Source: Peromyscus leucopus
Taxonomy: Eukaryota; Chordata; Mammalia; Rodentia; Cricetidae
DNA length: 64,000 bases
Direction of reading: 5' to 3'
NCBI RefSeq assembly: GCF_004664715.2
Contig: NC_051086.1
Span: 77,297,164 to 77,361,163 of the forward strand
This document shows positions 1 to 11,100 of the stretch, one piece after another (the first letter of the stretch is position 1; the number at the start of each line of letters is the position of its first letter). Below the pieces are notes generated by a model, which was not told the DNA's origin, searched no databases, and was given only the letters and a program-made list of their open reading frames with translations. Both the position numbers and the translations under genes were made by a program.

Positions 1-1343
1 TAGGCAGTGTGCAGAGAGAAATGTATGTCAACACAACCTAAATAGACAAAAGTGTTCTCAGGCCAGAAAATCCTCAGTAATCTCCTGGATTGCATTCAGA
101 TGAAGAATTAGGTTGGGAAAACCTGCTGAATTTACCTATTGTACTAGTCCATACAATTTTATATTCATAATGCAAATACAAGGGAAGTATGATTTTTTTT
201 CTTTTTCTTCCAGTAATATACCTTCATCCCCCTGTTAAGTCAGACACTAGAAGTAAATGCAAGAAATAAAAATGCAGTGAATTCAAACCTATTTACAATT
301 AAAGAAATATTTTCAGGAGTGAGCTAGCATATTTTGGTGTTGAACACTGTAATGTTTGGGAGTTAATTAATCATCTGGTGAACGTCATATTGCCTTCATG
401 GTTGTTCATCAAGTGACATTCTGTGTTAATGACAAGTACTTTCCTTGGGCTTTGAAAGTATTTGACCAACTGGTTGTTTTTCTTCTCTCCTTTCTAAAGA
501 AAAGAAACATATAAAGTTTAAGTTGTATTCATTTCACAGAGTACGTATTTTCTGGAAAACAATCTGTAGATTCCTGAAAAAAAAAAGAGATCTTAAGAAT
601 AGTTTACCTATAAGAAAAATATCTTATTACTATAGACTAATATATTGTTAATTAATTAGATTAATTAAATAAGCTATCAAATGTATTTAGAATAGTCAGC
701 TCCCTAGTAATACTTCAGTGAGTGTAAGATGATTTTTAAATTTGAAGTTATGTTGAATATCTAATTTTCTGCAGTTTCTCAAATGTTGCTTCATGATACC
801 TAACATTCCTGTATGTAGTAAATGAGACAAATGTTTAATTTCATATTACTGACCATCCTGTGCTGTGGATGTTTTAATGCCTGCAGATTTATAGAAAGGT
901 TGGATGTGCTGAAGTGATCTTCCCTATTGCTAGTGGTGCTTAAGCTCATTTGTGTTGGTACCCATGGCCAGTGACACTCTCCATCACTTTACCACCAGTA
1001 AAAACATAGTAGGCAGGTGTTCAGATCTATGACTTCTGATTCCAGATCCTACCCTTGCATTCATTTGATGTGTTATTGTTAGCTAATGTTATACAACCTT
1101 CTGAAAACTCAATCTGAGATGGTCACTTACATTTCTCAGGTCAATACGCCTGTCTTATTGAGGAAAAATCTTTAATTTTGAATCAGACAACTTCAAAGTT
1201 CAAATATGAAAGAGGAAAATCTCCAGTGAATTAAATACCATAAACTTTTATTATATGTGTATGATAAGTGGTATTTTTCATAAAGTCAAGAAACATACAT
1301 AAATCACCATACATTTTCTTTTGTCAAAAGAGTTCTTCCCCCA
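1..1343. other. AT-rich intergenic sequence, nothing recognised
   Basis: No open frame of note and no recognisable repeat apart from short A/T runs. Confidence 0.6.
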
Positions 1344-1495
1344 TTTTTTTTTTTTTGAGAAAGGGTTCCTCTGTGTAGTTTTGTGCCTGTCCTGGATCTT
1401 ACTCTGTAGACCAGGGTGGCCTTGAACTCACAGAGATCCATCTGGCTCTGCCTCCTGAATGCTGAGATTAAAGGCGTTCACCACCACTGCCTGGC
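1344..1495 (-). repeat. B1 SINE
   Basis: This is a reverse-complement B1: poly-T at the left end, then 'tctgtgtagttttg', 'ccttgaactcacagagatcc' and 'gattaaaggcgt' (the RNA polymerase III B-box region), ending at 'ctgcctggc'. It is moderately diverged. Confidence 0.9.
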
Positions 1496-1683
1496 TTCTT
1501 TCTCCATCTTAACACACTAGCAAAGGCTGAATATTTCACACCCCACAATTTTAATATATTTAGTTCATGAGCATTTTCAAAAGGTTATGTATTTCATGAA
1601 TAGGAAGATGGCTAATGGCTTTCTCTTGACTTATTTTGGTAATTGAGAAGGAATTTTGTACTCAGACCTTTTCATCAAGAACA

Positions 1684-1985
1684 CTGACTACAAAGTAATG
1701 ACATGGAGACTTATTATTAATTATAAAAGCTTAACTGATAGCTTAGGCTTGTTACTAACTAGCTCTTACAACTTAAATTAGCCCATTTTTATTAATTTAC
1801 TTTTTATTTCATGGCTTTATTCTGTACTGCCCATGTTGATTCCTCTCCATCTGGCTGGCGACTCTCCCCTTCTTCTTCCCAGTACCCTGTGTACCTGAAA
1901 ATTCTGCCTAGCCATTGGCCACTCAACTTTTTATTAAAGCAATTGAAATGACACATCTTCACTGTGTATAATAGATGATTCCACA
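1684..1985 (-). mobile_element. MYS-type ERV LTR, minus strand
   Basis: The sequence matches the LTR pattern I know from cricetid MYS-like ERVs ('aagcttaactgatagcttaggc', 'ttagcccatttttattaat', 'acacatcttcactgtg', 'attccacaa'). A polypurine-tract complement (ccccttttttgtctaaat) follows directly to the right. That makes this the 3' LTR of an element read on the minus strand. Confidence 0.7.
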
Positions 1986-2170
1986 AAATTTCCCCTTTTT
2001 TGTCTAAATAAAAAGGAAAAGTTTTAATTCTAACATAATAAAACTATAAACAATAAGAACAATTATCAGGTATAAGAATTATATTCACCATGTCTAGCCC
2101 ATTTTAATTTTGGAATTTTGGAGAGAATACTATTATTTATCCTATCTTGGTGATTCCTATATATATATAG

Positions 2171-2220
<50 letters not shown>

Positions 2221-2690
2221 TATAACAAAAATAACATTAAATTTGTATCAATATACAAAAGTCCATACCCATGTAAAATATTAAAGATTAGTAGTTTTCT
2301 TAGTTTGAAAGCAGATACAATAATATTCCCATTTATCCTATCATTTCTATATTGTACCCCCCTTTTCTCTTCAGAAAGAGATAAATCTAATATCCTTTGT
2401 TCAGTTTTTCCTGACCATCACCAGTAAAAAACTTGTAACTAACCCTGCTAAACGATGACAAACATCATAACCAACCAATGACCAAAAACCACCTACTCCA
2501 TCTCTTGGTAATGTCGCTGTTGTCTTCTCTAGACTGCTTCCTGTTGCCAGAGACACTGTCATCTTTAAGGGACCCTGAAAAAATTAAGATAATGATAAAG
2601 TCCTGGGGGAGCTAGCTGTTGTTCAGTGTTGGTTTGATGGAGTAATGCAAGGCTTATCTAAAGTTATGGCTGGCAATTCCCTTTCTTCTT
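1986..2690 (-). mobile_element. MYS-type ERV internal remnant
   Basis: The stretch between LTR pieces begins with the polypurine-tract complement and continues as noncoding AT-rich sequence like the 3' internal part of cricetid MYS elements. It is broken by a long (AT)n run at about 2174-2216. No gag, pol or env frame survives. Confidence 0.55.
2174..2216. repeat. (AT)n microsatellite
   Basis: Uninterrupted alternating AT within the ERV remnant. Confidence 0.95.
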
Positions 2691-2796
2691 CTTGCCAGTG
2701 TCCTGTGTACCTAAAAATCTGGCCTAGTTATTGGCCATTCAGCTTTTATTAAGCCAATCAGCATGACACATCTTCACAGTGTACAAAAAGACTATT
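2691..2796 (-). mobile_element. Truncated MYS LTR (U3 part), minus strand
   Basis: This repeats the U3 portion of the LTR at 1684-1985 in the same (minus) orientation ('tcctgtgtaccta...', 'ttattggccattcagctttt', 'acacatcttcacagtg'). It stops short of the LTR terminus and abuts a plus-strand polypurine tract. Confidence 0.65.
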
Positions 2797-2813
2797 AGAT
2801 AAAAAGGGGGAAA

Positions 2814-3172
2814 TGTTGTGGAATAATCTTTTTGTACACTGTGAAGAAATGTCATTGTGATTGATTTAACAGAAAGTTAAATAGCCCTTAGTTAAGCAGA
2901 AAATATAGGTGGTACAGCCAGAAACAGAGGACATTGGGAAAAAGAAAGCAGGATTGCCAGGGGATGCAGAAGAAGCAAGATGTGCTGGAAGACAGGTAAG
3001 ATATGAGACATATGACAATACAATTGATTAATAGAAATGGGTTAAGTTGTAAGAGCTAGTTAGTAACAAGCCTAAGCTATGGCCGAGCTTTCATGATTAA
3101 TAACAAGTCTCTGTGTGGTTATTAGGGAGCTAGCATATGGGACAGAGAAAGCCTAGTACATGCCACAGTTAA
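2814..3172 (+). mobile_element. MYS-type ERV LTR, plus strand
   Basis: It starts TGTTGTGGAATAAT immediately after a polypurine tract (aaaaagggggaaa, 2801-2813) and carries the plus-strand counterparts of the motifs in the LTR at 1684-1985. Its U3 is inverted relative to the neighbouring minus-strand U3; a perfect 19-bp inverted match joins 2772-2790 and 2828-2846. The right end near 3172 is approximate. Confidence 0.65.
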
Positions 3173-4384
3173 AATATTCTTAGTTAGACATTGAGTTGGG
3201 CCTATAGGTTTAGAATCTGTAGAGATGATTAATACTGCTGGTTTCTTTAAAAATCAAGAAGATTTTTTTTATAGACTTGACTAAAATCCATCATTTTGAA
3301 TGTATCTTTTTCAGAATAAAAGGTATTAAGTCTTAAATGCGCAAAAGAAATAGAAAAAAAGCCAGACCTCTTCATATGTTAACATTTGAAATTTTAGGAA
3401 AACAAAAAAAAAAAGGCAAAGAAACATGATCTTTAATCCCACTATATTTCTTATCCGGGATAAAAGCAAACTATTGGTAGAAAGAGAATCAATCATCAGT
3501 CATATCAATGGAATGTCCAGAGATATGAAAAGCTAGTATTGGGGGATTTTAAAGGATTGAGAAAGGATGGAAACTCTATGTGATACATAGAATTTTTTAT
3601 TTAGGGATTTTCAGCTGCTCTTTTTTTTCTTACTGGTATATAACAGCATCATTGAAGTGGTTTTCTTTCACCCTACTTCCTCATACTTCTCAGAATAAAT
3701 CTACAATCCCATTTCAGAGCAGGATAATCTATCGTCAAGTTTGGTTATTTTATCAGACATTGCATTTTAAAATACTCACAAAAACAGGTTTCCTCTGTGA
3801 ATAACTAAATAAGATCAAATGACCTAAAATATTAAAATATGATGAGAATTGTAATAAAAATAAGCACTAGAAGTATAGGGGTTGATAAAAAAAATCATAA
3901 AAGAACACAATGAAAACTTATCTTGTGGCCTTTTTTGTGTAATATCTTTAATTACAGAGAACTTCACACCCACCAGGAAGTTCTAGAATAGTAGATTCTG
4001 TGGATCTTCACCTTGGGTTTCATCCTGAGTTTTCACTGGATGGCACTCTAGGTGAACTGTGAAGTATGGAGCATATATGCTATAACCACTTCTCTGAAAA
4101 CTTTGTGTGGTTCTGTGGGTGTGTGGGTTGAGAAATCTTCTTAAAGAGTCTATATTTCAATGGCATACTCACTCCAGCTTTCACTACTCATATACTCTTG
4201 GGTGTGGCGCCATCCACTGGAGAGCGTTTCATCTACCAGGATCCACATCATTAAAGAATGTAGATTCTCTCTTCTCAGTAGCCATCAAGAGTCAACAGTC
4301 CCTCAGCTAGGAGTGAGGCCTAAAGAATGCCTTTCCACTCTTTGATGGGCTGGTGACTGAATAGCTCTTGTACATGTCTTGTAC
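3173..4384. other. AT-rich intergenic sequence
   Basis: No gene or clear repeat recognised; short frames here have no protein-like composition. Confidence 0.55.
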
Positions 4385-4560
4385 AGAAATAAAGAATGCA
4401 AATTTGGGGTGGGTGGTGTGTATATCTTGGAGGAATTAGGAATGAGTATGGTGTGTGAACAAGATCAAAATTTATTGTATGCATGCATGAAATGTTCAAA
4501 CAATGAATAAAATAGTATATTACGAAAAATTCTCTACTTATCAAAGTGCTCCATTTTTTT
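4385..4560 (+). mobile_element. L1 3' end fragment
   Basis: A G-rich tract is followed by 'gatcaaaatttattgtatgcatgcatgaaat' style sequence and AATAAA-like tails, as at rodent L1 3' termini. The fragment is short, so confidence is moderate. Confidence 0.45.
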
Positions 4561-5040
4561 AAGACAGATATATAAGAAGTTACCTATAAATAAGCACATA
4601 AGTTAAACACCTTCATGTGGTAGAGAACAATTTGCCATAGACTACTGTTACACCGCCTTTTCCAACTTATGGGATATGGCACTTTCATGTGCACCAAATG
4701 GCTCCCAGATATGACCACATTCAGATTGTTTGAATCTCTTTACTTGAACTCCTGACAATATAACAGTGGTATGAACTCCTCTTATAGCTTCAGTTCATGG
4801 CCATAATCAACAACTCAATGCATTATAGGGATTTAACACATAGGAATTAGTTTAGTTTTGTAACAAATTAAAAAGTGTTTATTGTCCCTACTTACAAGGG
4901 ATGGATATTCATTAATATAAAGAAACGTACTGTGTATCCTCTATCTGGTTCAGTACAAGAAAATGCAGATTCATCTTATGAATTCTATTATCTTCATATA
5001 CTCACCTCTGCTTTTTAGAACTCTTTCTCATCTATTTGGG
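4561..5040. other. Intergenic, nothing recognised
   Basis: No supported coding frame or repeat. Confidence 0.5.
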
Positions 5041-5258
5041 GAGTTCAGAAAGATGCTTCAGTGGTTAAGAGCACTGGTTACTCCTTCAGAGTACCCAAGT
5101 TCATTTCCTGGCACACATGGAGGCTAACATCCATCTGTAACTCTAGTTCCAAAGGATCCAAGACCATCTTCCAGTCTCCACTGTCATCAGACATACATGT
5201 GTTGCATAGATATGCAGGAAAGACACCGATACTCATCAAGGAATTTAAAACATAAAAA
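5041..5258 (+). repeat. B2 SINE
   Basis: The head 'gatgcttcagtggttaagag' and 'cactggttactccttcagag' is the tRNA-derived B2 A/B-box region. The body carries 'ttcctggcacacatgg', and the A-rich tail ends near 5258. It is diverged. Confidence 0.85.
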
Positions 5259-6774
5259 TGGACTTTAAAAATCTATTTGGAGAGAAGGAAATGAAATTAG
5301 CCTTGTGCAACGTTGTCTAGAAGTTAGAACTAGAAGCAATTAGATAATTACTCACAGATTGAGTTAATGAGCATTCAAACTCCTTAACACTTGGCACTAC
5401 CTGAACATGTAGTAGAACTCCAGATCAACATGTTTTATCATAGACAAGTGTAATATTCAATCCCATGCCCATCACTGAATTTTGCCTTATACCTTCTGGA
5501 AATAGAGAAGAAAATTAAATCAAACTCTATCTGCTGAAGTCAGATTTTTTTATTTCTGATTTTTTTAGGCATGAGTAGACATTTATTCCCATTATCTGTA
5601 ATCTACAAAAATGCCCATCAGTAAATGAAGTTATGAGGACCTTGTAGAAGCCAGAAAGTATTTAGAAGAGGAGCTTGGGAGTTCACAGAGACTCAGCCCC
5701 TTGCAAATCTCCTTCACAATAGCAAAGAAGCAGACAGCCAAGTACCCAACACCTTTTTGTTCTGATATCAAAGATATTTTCCAAGTTCTTGTCTGTCCTA
5801 CTTAGAGTATGTGCATTATTCTCTTCACTTTCTTAAAACAAAATTTCTTAGGAAGCATTCTCGCAAGAGGCCTTTGGTTCATTCTGCTTTAACTATGAAT
5901 AAAACTGATTCTTCCCCCTTCAGATCTTTGACTGCTCTCACTGAAAATGTTGCCATAGCTGGTCCTTACCTTCCTCTGCAACTTAAGATTCTGTTTTGGA
6001 CTACTTTGGTATTTTATCCTTTTGGAATTTTTCCCCATCATATTTTTCATAAAAGCAATGAAAGGAAAATCATGAGAAAGAATAAAGAGATGGAAGAAAA
6101 TTGAGCTAACCTCTGGTTTTTATAGAATTCTTTGTATCATGAAACACGAATCTGGTGGTAGTTGCATAATGCCTTTCATTAGATATGCAAAGTGAGGATT
6201 CCAAGTTAGTATCTGTGTTTACAAATGAATAATTCTGTATTTCACATCTATTACTAAATGAATGGCTTACTCAGACATGAATCAGTTCGTTTTCAACAGC
6301 TGCCACACTGAAAGGTATTATATAATCATTTATTCAATCAACAAATTATTACTGACCTCGTTATATCCATGATTCAGGTGTTAGGCATGCAGAAGTGACA
6401 AAAATTTCTGACACAATGAACGTTTTCCCCCTTTTCCTAGTAGTCAGACACACTAAATATGTTGTATCACACACAAAATCTGTGTTGAATAACAGGACAG
6501 AAAAAAAGGCATAATGTAAGTAATTTTGGTTTTGTAACATTAAATTACACATGATCAGTTGCCTTTTTTCCAAAATGGATAATACCTTTCAGTCCAGTCC
6601 CTAAGTTTTGTGCTCACTTTTTCTCAGCCTGTGAAGAGATCATGAACTGGGGTTGGACAGAAAGATGAGCTGGGATTGGGTAAACTAAAGTTTGGTTTTA
6701 TTTCTAGTGTTAACTGAATTCATATCACTCTATTCCCTCTTCCTTCAAGTAAGAATTGTAAACAATTCATATTT
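5259..6774. other. Intergenic; possible MIR fragment
   Basis: No gene supported. A MIR-like core may lie at about 6325-6390 ('caacaaattattactgacc', 'gtgttaggcatgc'), but it is too short to be sure. Confidence 0.4.
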
Positions 6775-7680
6775 TTTTAAATTCTTTTTATATTTGAGAT
6801 TGTAATATAACTAAAACATTTCTCCCGTTCCTTTTCTCCCTCTAAGGCTTCGAGTCTAACCCTTCCCATATATCCTCCCTACACTCCTTCACATCCATGG
6901 CCTCGTTTTTCATTAGTTGTTATTGCATACGTATATGTATATGTTATACACACATATTCCTACATATAGCCTACTCTGTGTGTATGGTGTTGTACTTATG
7001 TATACTTTCAGCATTGGCCACTTAGCACTGGACAAAAAATTGGTGAGCTTTTCCCTGGGGAAACCACCTCTCTTGCTCCCAGCTTTTCTCCTGTTTCCTT
7101 GTCTCCCTTTTGCTGTCTATACCAGTGCTTTCTATTTCTTCTACCCCTCTCCCACATGGACCCTTAGTAATTTCCTGACCTCAATGGTATCACAAATGAA
7201 AAACAGCTGAAGATTCAACACTAGCAACCACAGATGAGAGGAAATGTTTGGTGTTTGTCTTCCTTGTTGTGGGTTACCTCACTCAGAATGATTGTTCCCA
7301 GCAACATCCATTTACCTGTGGATTCCATAATTTATTTTTATTAATAGGTTAATAACATCCTATTGTATAAATATACAACATTTTCAATTATTCATTCTTC
7401 AGTGGCTGAACATCTAGGCTGTTTCCATCTCTAGGTTACTGTGAATACAACAATGAACATCGGTGAGCAGGCATCTCTAGCACAGGATATGGATTCCTAT
7501 CCTCAGGAGTATATACTCAGGAGTGTTATAGCTGGGTAACATGCTGTATCTCTTTTTAACTGTTTTGTAGAACCTTCATGCTGACTTCCATAAGGGCTGC
7601 ATCAGTTTGCATTACTATTAGTAATGAGTTCCTTATTGTGTTGATTTGTTTTCTTCCAATTTTCAACCCTGAAAGGCTCT
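6775..7680 (-). mobile_element. L1 fragment, minus strand
   Basis: The reverse complement of the L1 ORF2 3' end and 3'UTR: 'gggttacctcactcagaatg', 'catccatttacctgtggatt', 'ggctgaacatctaggctgtt' and 'tccataagggctgcatcag' are diagnostic. There is no intact frame. Confidence 0.85.
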
Positions 7681-8254
7681 TCATGAATGGAGTGGTTATG
7701 TTTGCCAATATACTATTATCACTGTGGGTGGGGGACTGTTAGGTAGATGAAAGAGTACACCCCTCAGAACAGAGTAGATTAGATGCAGGCATGGCAGAAA
7801 AAGTCTGTTGACATATCAAAGGGAAATTATCCCTGGTGTAAGCCTTGAGAGCATTCCCAAACAGGAAATGTATATAACATGATAGGCTGAGGCCTCTTCA
7901 TTGGAGCAGCCATTCCTCAGTTAGAGTAAGCCACTATCCATGAGATTGTAAATGATCAAAGATCTGATTGGTCAGTTCAAGCACAGGCTGACTTTTCTGG
8001 CTAACCTTGGCGGTGATATTCAGTTGTTCTGTTACAGAGTTACCCATTATTTTTTTCTCTTTGAGGATGTATTCTGGACCAGACTTATATTTGAGCATAG
8101 GATCTCCTTTTGATCACCCAATAAAGGATTTCCTTCAACACAGGGATTAGTAATTACTGAGAGGGCATGCAAGGCTATTGGAAACATGAAAGTGTTGGAA
8201 ACTTTCTCTTTCTTAAGCCGGATGATGGCTACATAAGTGTGTTGAATTTGTGGC
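7681..8254. other. Intergenic, possibly an old unclassified repeat
   Basis: No coding frame. The stretch is not recognised with confidence. Confidence 0.4.
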
Positions 8255-8354
8255 TATTTATCAAGTTTAACCCGTACAACCCATGCATGTTTTTGCACAA
8301 ATAGTATTTATCAAGTTTAACCCGTACAACCCATGCATGTTTTTGCACAAATAG
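8255..8354. repeat. Perfect 50-bp tandem duplication
   Basis: 8255-8304 is repeated base for base at 8305-8354, followed by a further 5 bases of the unit. The lack of divergence points to a recent duplication. Confidence 0.97.
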
Positions 8355-8375
8355 TATTTCAATAAATATAAGTAT

Positions 8376-8537
8376 GGAGGCTGATAAGACGGCACAGCAG
8401 GTAAAGGAGCTTGACAGCAAGCCTTATAACTTGAGTTCAATGCCCAGAGAACCCACATGACAGAAAGAGATAATGGGCTCCCTCAAGTTGTCCTCTGATC
8501 TCCATGTGTGCACTGTGGTACACACACATACATACAT

Positions 8538-8570
<33 letters not shown>

Positions 8571-8585
8571 AACACACAAATATAT
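8376..8585 (+). repeat. B3 SINE with (CA)n tail
   Basis: The pattern 'ggcacagcaggtaaaggagc', 'caagttgtcctctgatctcc', 'gtgcactgtggtacacac' is that of B3. It ends in a (CA)n run at about 8539-8568. Confidence 0.85.
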
Positions 8586-8629
8586 GTGATTTAAAACATT
8601 TTTAAAATGAGTGTATTATGTAGATTTAA

Positions 8630-8840
8630 AAAGAACAAACTGGCTGGGTGGTGGTCGCGCACGCCTTTAATCCCAGCACTCGGGAGGCAGAGCCAGGCGG
8701 ATCTCTGTGAGTTCGAGGCCAGCCTGGACTACCAAGTGAATCCCAGGAAAGGCACAAAGCTACACAGAGAAACCCTGTCTCGAAAAAATAAATAAATAAA
8801 TAAATAAAAAATAAAATAAAAATAAAAAATATAAAGAACA
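8630..8840 (+). repeat. B1 SINE with target-site duplication
   Basis: Complete B1: 'cacgcctttaatcccagcac', 'gtgagttcgaggccagcctg', 'caaagctacacagagaaacc', then an (AAATA)-rich tail to about 8830. It is flanked by aaagaaca at 8630-8637 and 8833-8840, with a near match extending further. CpGs are retained, so it looks young. Confidence 0.92.
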
Positions 8841-10639
8841 TACTGATTCTGAAACTTAATCATGTGTCTTTAAAGAAATAGAATATCCTTGCTACTTCTC
8901 ATAAAGCATAGAATATGTATTGAAAAAGAAAAGACAAGGATTCAGTGGAAGATGGACTAGGGACCTTCAGAATTATTTAAACATGTTTCCCACAAAAGGT
9001 TTCCTGTTTTCTTCTAATGAAAATTATCATGGTGTAGCAGATGATCAGTGATGAAATATTGAGAAGGCAATTACAGTGAAGAAAATCCCAACCAACACTC
9101 TTTGAAATCCATCTGAAGATCTCTTTCTAAAGAGCAGAAAGGAAAAGACAATGGATGGCAATCTGCGCAAGACCATGCTCAAGCTTGTTATTGGGTCAGC
9201 TTGCCTTTACACAGAAGGGTTTGAAGATGATAACACACTCAGTTAACTCCTTGGTATCAGTCCAGTGGAGAAAACCCATGTCATGGCAGAGCATGACTCT
9301 ATGTTGGGAAAGTGTAGATGAGTATATCTTCATTAAGATGCATTCTGGGCAGGAAAGGGAGCCTGTTCAAAATAAGAATGCATACTACATTGTGATATAA
9401 TAAATATGCCCTCTCACTACTCCCTAGTTCCTGATCAGAATGTTCAAAACCCTTATACTTTCTGAAGTGATAAAAAGGAAATAGGATCTTTTTGTTTCTC
9501 ATAAGAAGGTCCTTCAGGTCTTGGTTGAGTTAATGCTAAGGATATGACTTTACCAACCAGATGGTTATAGAGTGGGAGATTTTTGCTCCACCCTCCAGCG
9601 TCTGTGGAAGGGAAGAGCCTGGAGACAGAGTTAATGACTTATAATCAGTACTCTAATCAATTGTGCTTGCACTCTGTAGCCTTCATCAAAATCACTCTAT
9701 GAAGGACCTGGTGAGATTCTGAGCTACCAAACTGGGGTAAGTGCTAGACTTCGCCTGGGGTCTCTTTTTCATCTCCCTGACCATTTGTATTAAGTTAATA
9801 GATGTCAATAAATATTTAGGAGGCATTATAGCAGATTTTTGGAAGTGAATACTGTAGAAGCATCCAATGTGTAGCTGGCCAGTCTCTTCTCTTGAGTTAT
9901 TTCTCTTAGATGTTTGGTTACATACATAAGAACAATAGCTGATGTAGGCTTTCATGAAAACACACGGAGTATTCTTTTTCTTTTCAAGTTCACTCACTCA
10001 AGGGGAGCCTTTATTCTGCTGGTGATTACTCTTCACAGTTGACGGCAGTATAGCCTATTCAAATATTTAAGATGCCCCAGACAATGCTGAATCTGTACAC
10101 AGAATGTAGCCAAAGTATCTGTTTGGGGTCTGTGTACTAAGAAAGATGGAGTACTATTACTCATGTTCTCCTGACATGCTTGGGTTTCCAGAGTGCAGCT
10201 TCAGCTTGGTTGTTTAAAGCACAGAGAGGCCATGAGAAGAACAGACTCCAATGGTGCATGTGACAAAGGGGATGGAAGAAAAACCACCCATTCTGATCTC
10301 CTATTCCTTCTCATCTCAGTCTTCTATTAGTATACCAGCCATGTGTTAGCAACCTTGAGTTTTTTAAACAAGTTGAGTCCCCCAGCTAACTGTTCCTCTG
10401 GCCGATATCAGGTGAAGCAGAAAAACTGTACTGCAAAGCCTGAGTAATCATGGCATGAGAATAATGTGGTTGTTGTATTAAGTCATTAAGTTTTAGAGGA
10501 ATTTATTATTTAGCAACAAAGCATTAACTATACCAAAACTAGTATTGCCTTATATCCTCAACTGCAAGGACTGAAGAAGTATCAAGCTGTCTTTAGGGAG
10601 TATATAAACATAAGACATAAACTGTCTCCATCTCAGTGT
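8841..10639. other. Intergenic, nothing recognised
   Basis: Short frames (for example 9155-9400 and 9692-9997) lack protein signatures. No clear repeat was seen. Confidence 0.5.
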
Positions 10640-11100
10640 AAGACGAATTGCTAAATGGTCTTATTAATAATAAAAAAAACCCAGAGCCATATATTGGGGT
10701 AACAACTGAGAGATCAGGGAAGCAGAAAGAAGCCAGCCACATTCTTACCACTAGAAATCCTCAGCCAAAGAGAGCTACTTCCTGTATACCCAGGCCTATA
10801 TCCTTTTTATGTCCTCCTTCTCACTTTCTCTCTGCCCAGCTACCTTACTTTCTCTTTCTGCCCAGCTCTATCACTTTCTGTCTGTCTGTACAGACCTCCA
10901 GACCTCTATGGCTAACTAGGGCTGGGAATAAAGGTGTGTACTACTATGCTTGGCTCTGTTCCCAGTGTGGCCTTGAACACACAGAGATCTGGATGAACCT
11001 CTGCCTCCTGAATGCTAGGATTAAAGGCATGTGCTGCCATTGCTTAACTTCTATGTTTAATATAGTGGCTGGGTTTTTCCTCTAATCTCCAAGTAAGCAC
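10640..11100 (-). mobile_element. B1-carrying ERV LTR, minus strand
   Basis: The left end ('aatggtcttattaataataa', 'aacccagagccatatattgg') is the reverse complement of the end of a cricetid LTR type. Inside are two B1-like modules ('ggctgggaataaaggtgtgt' and 'gctaggattaaaggcatgtg'). A 145-codon frame crossing it is repeat sequence, not a gene. The right end is truncated. Confidence 0.65.

Noticed and set aside
10648..11085. 145-codon plus-strand frame
   Set aside because: It lies wholly in the complement of an ERV LTR and its B1-like parts.
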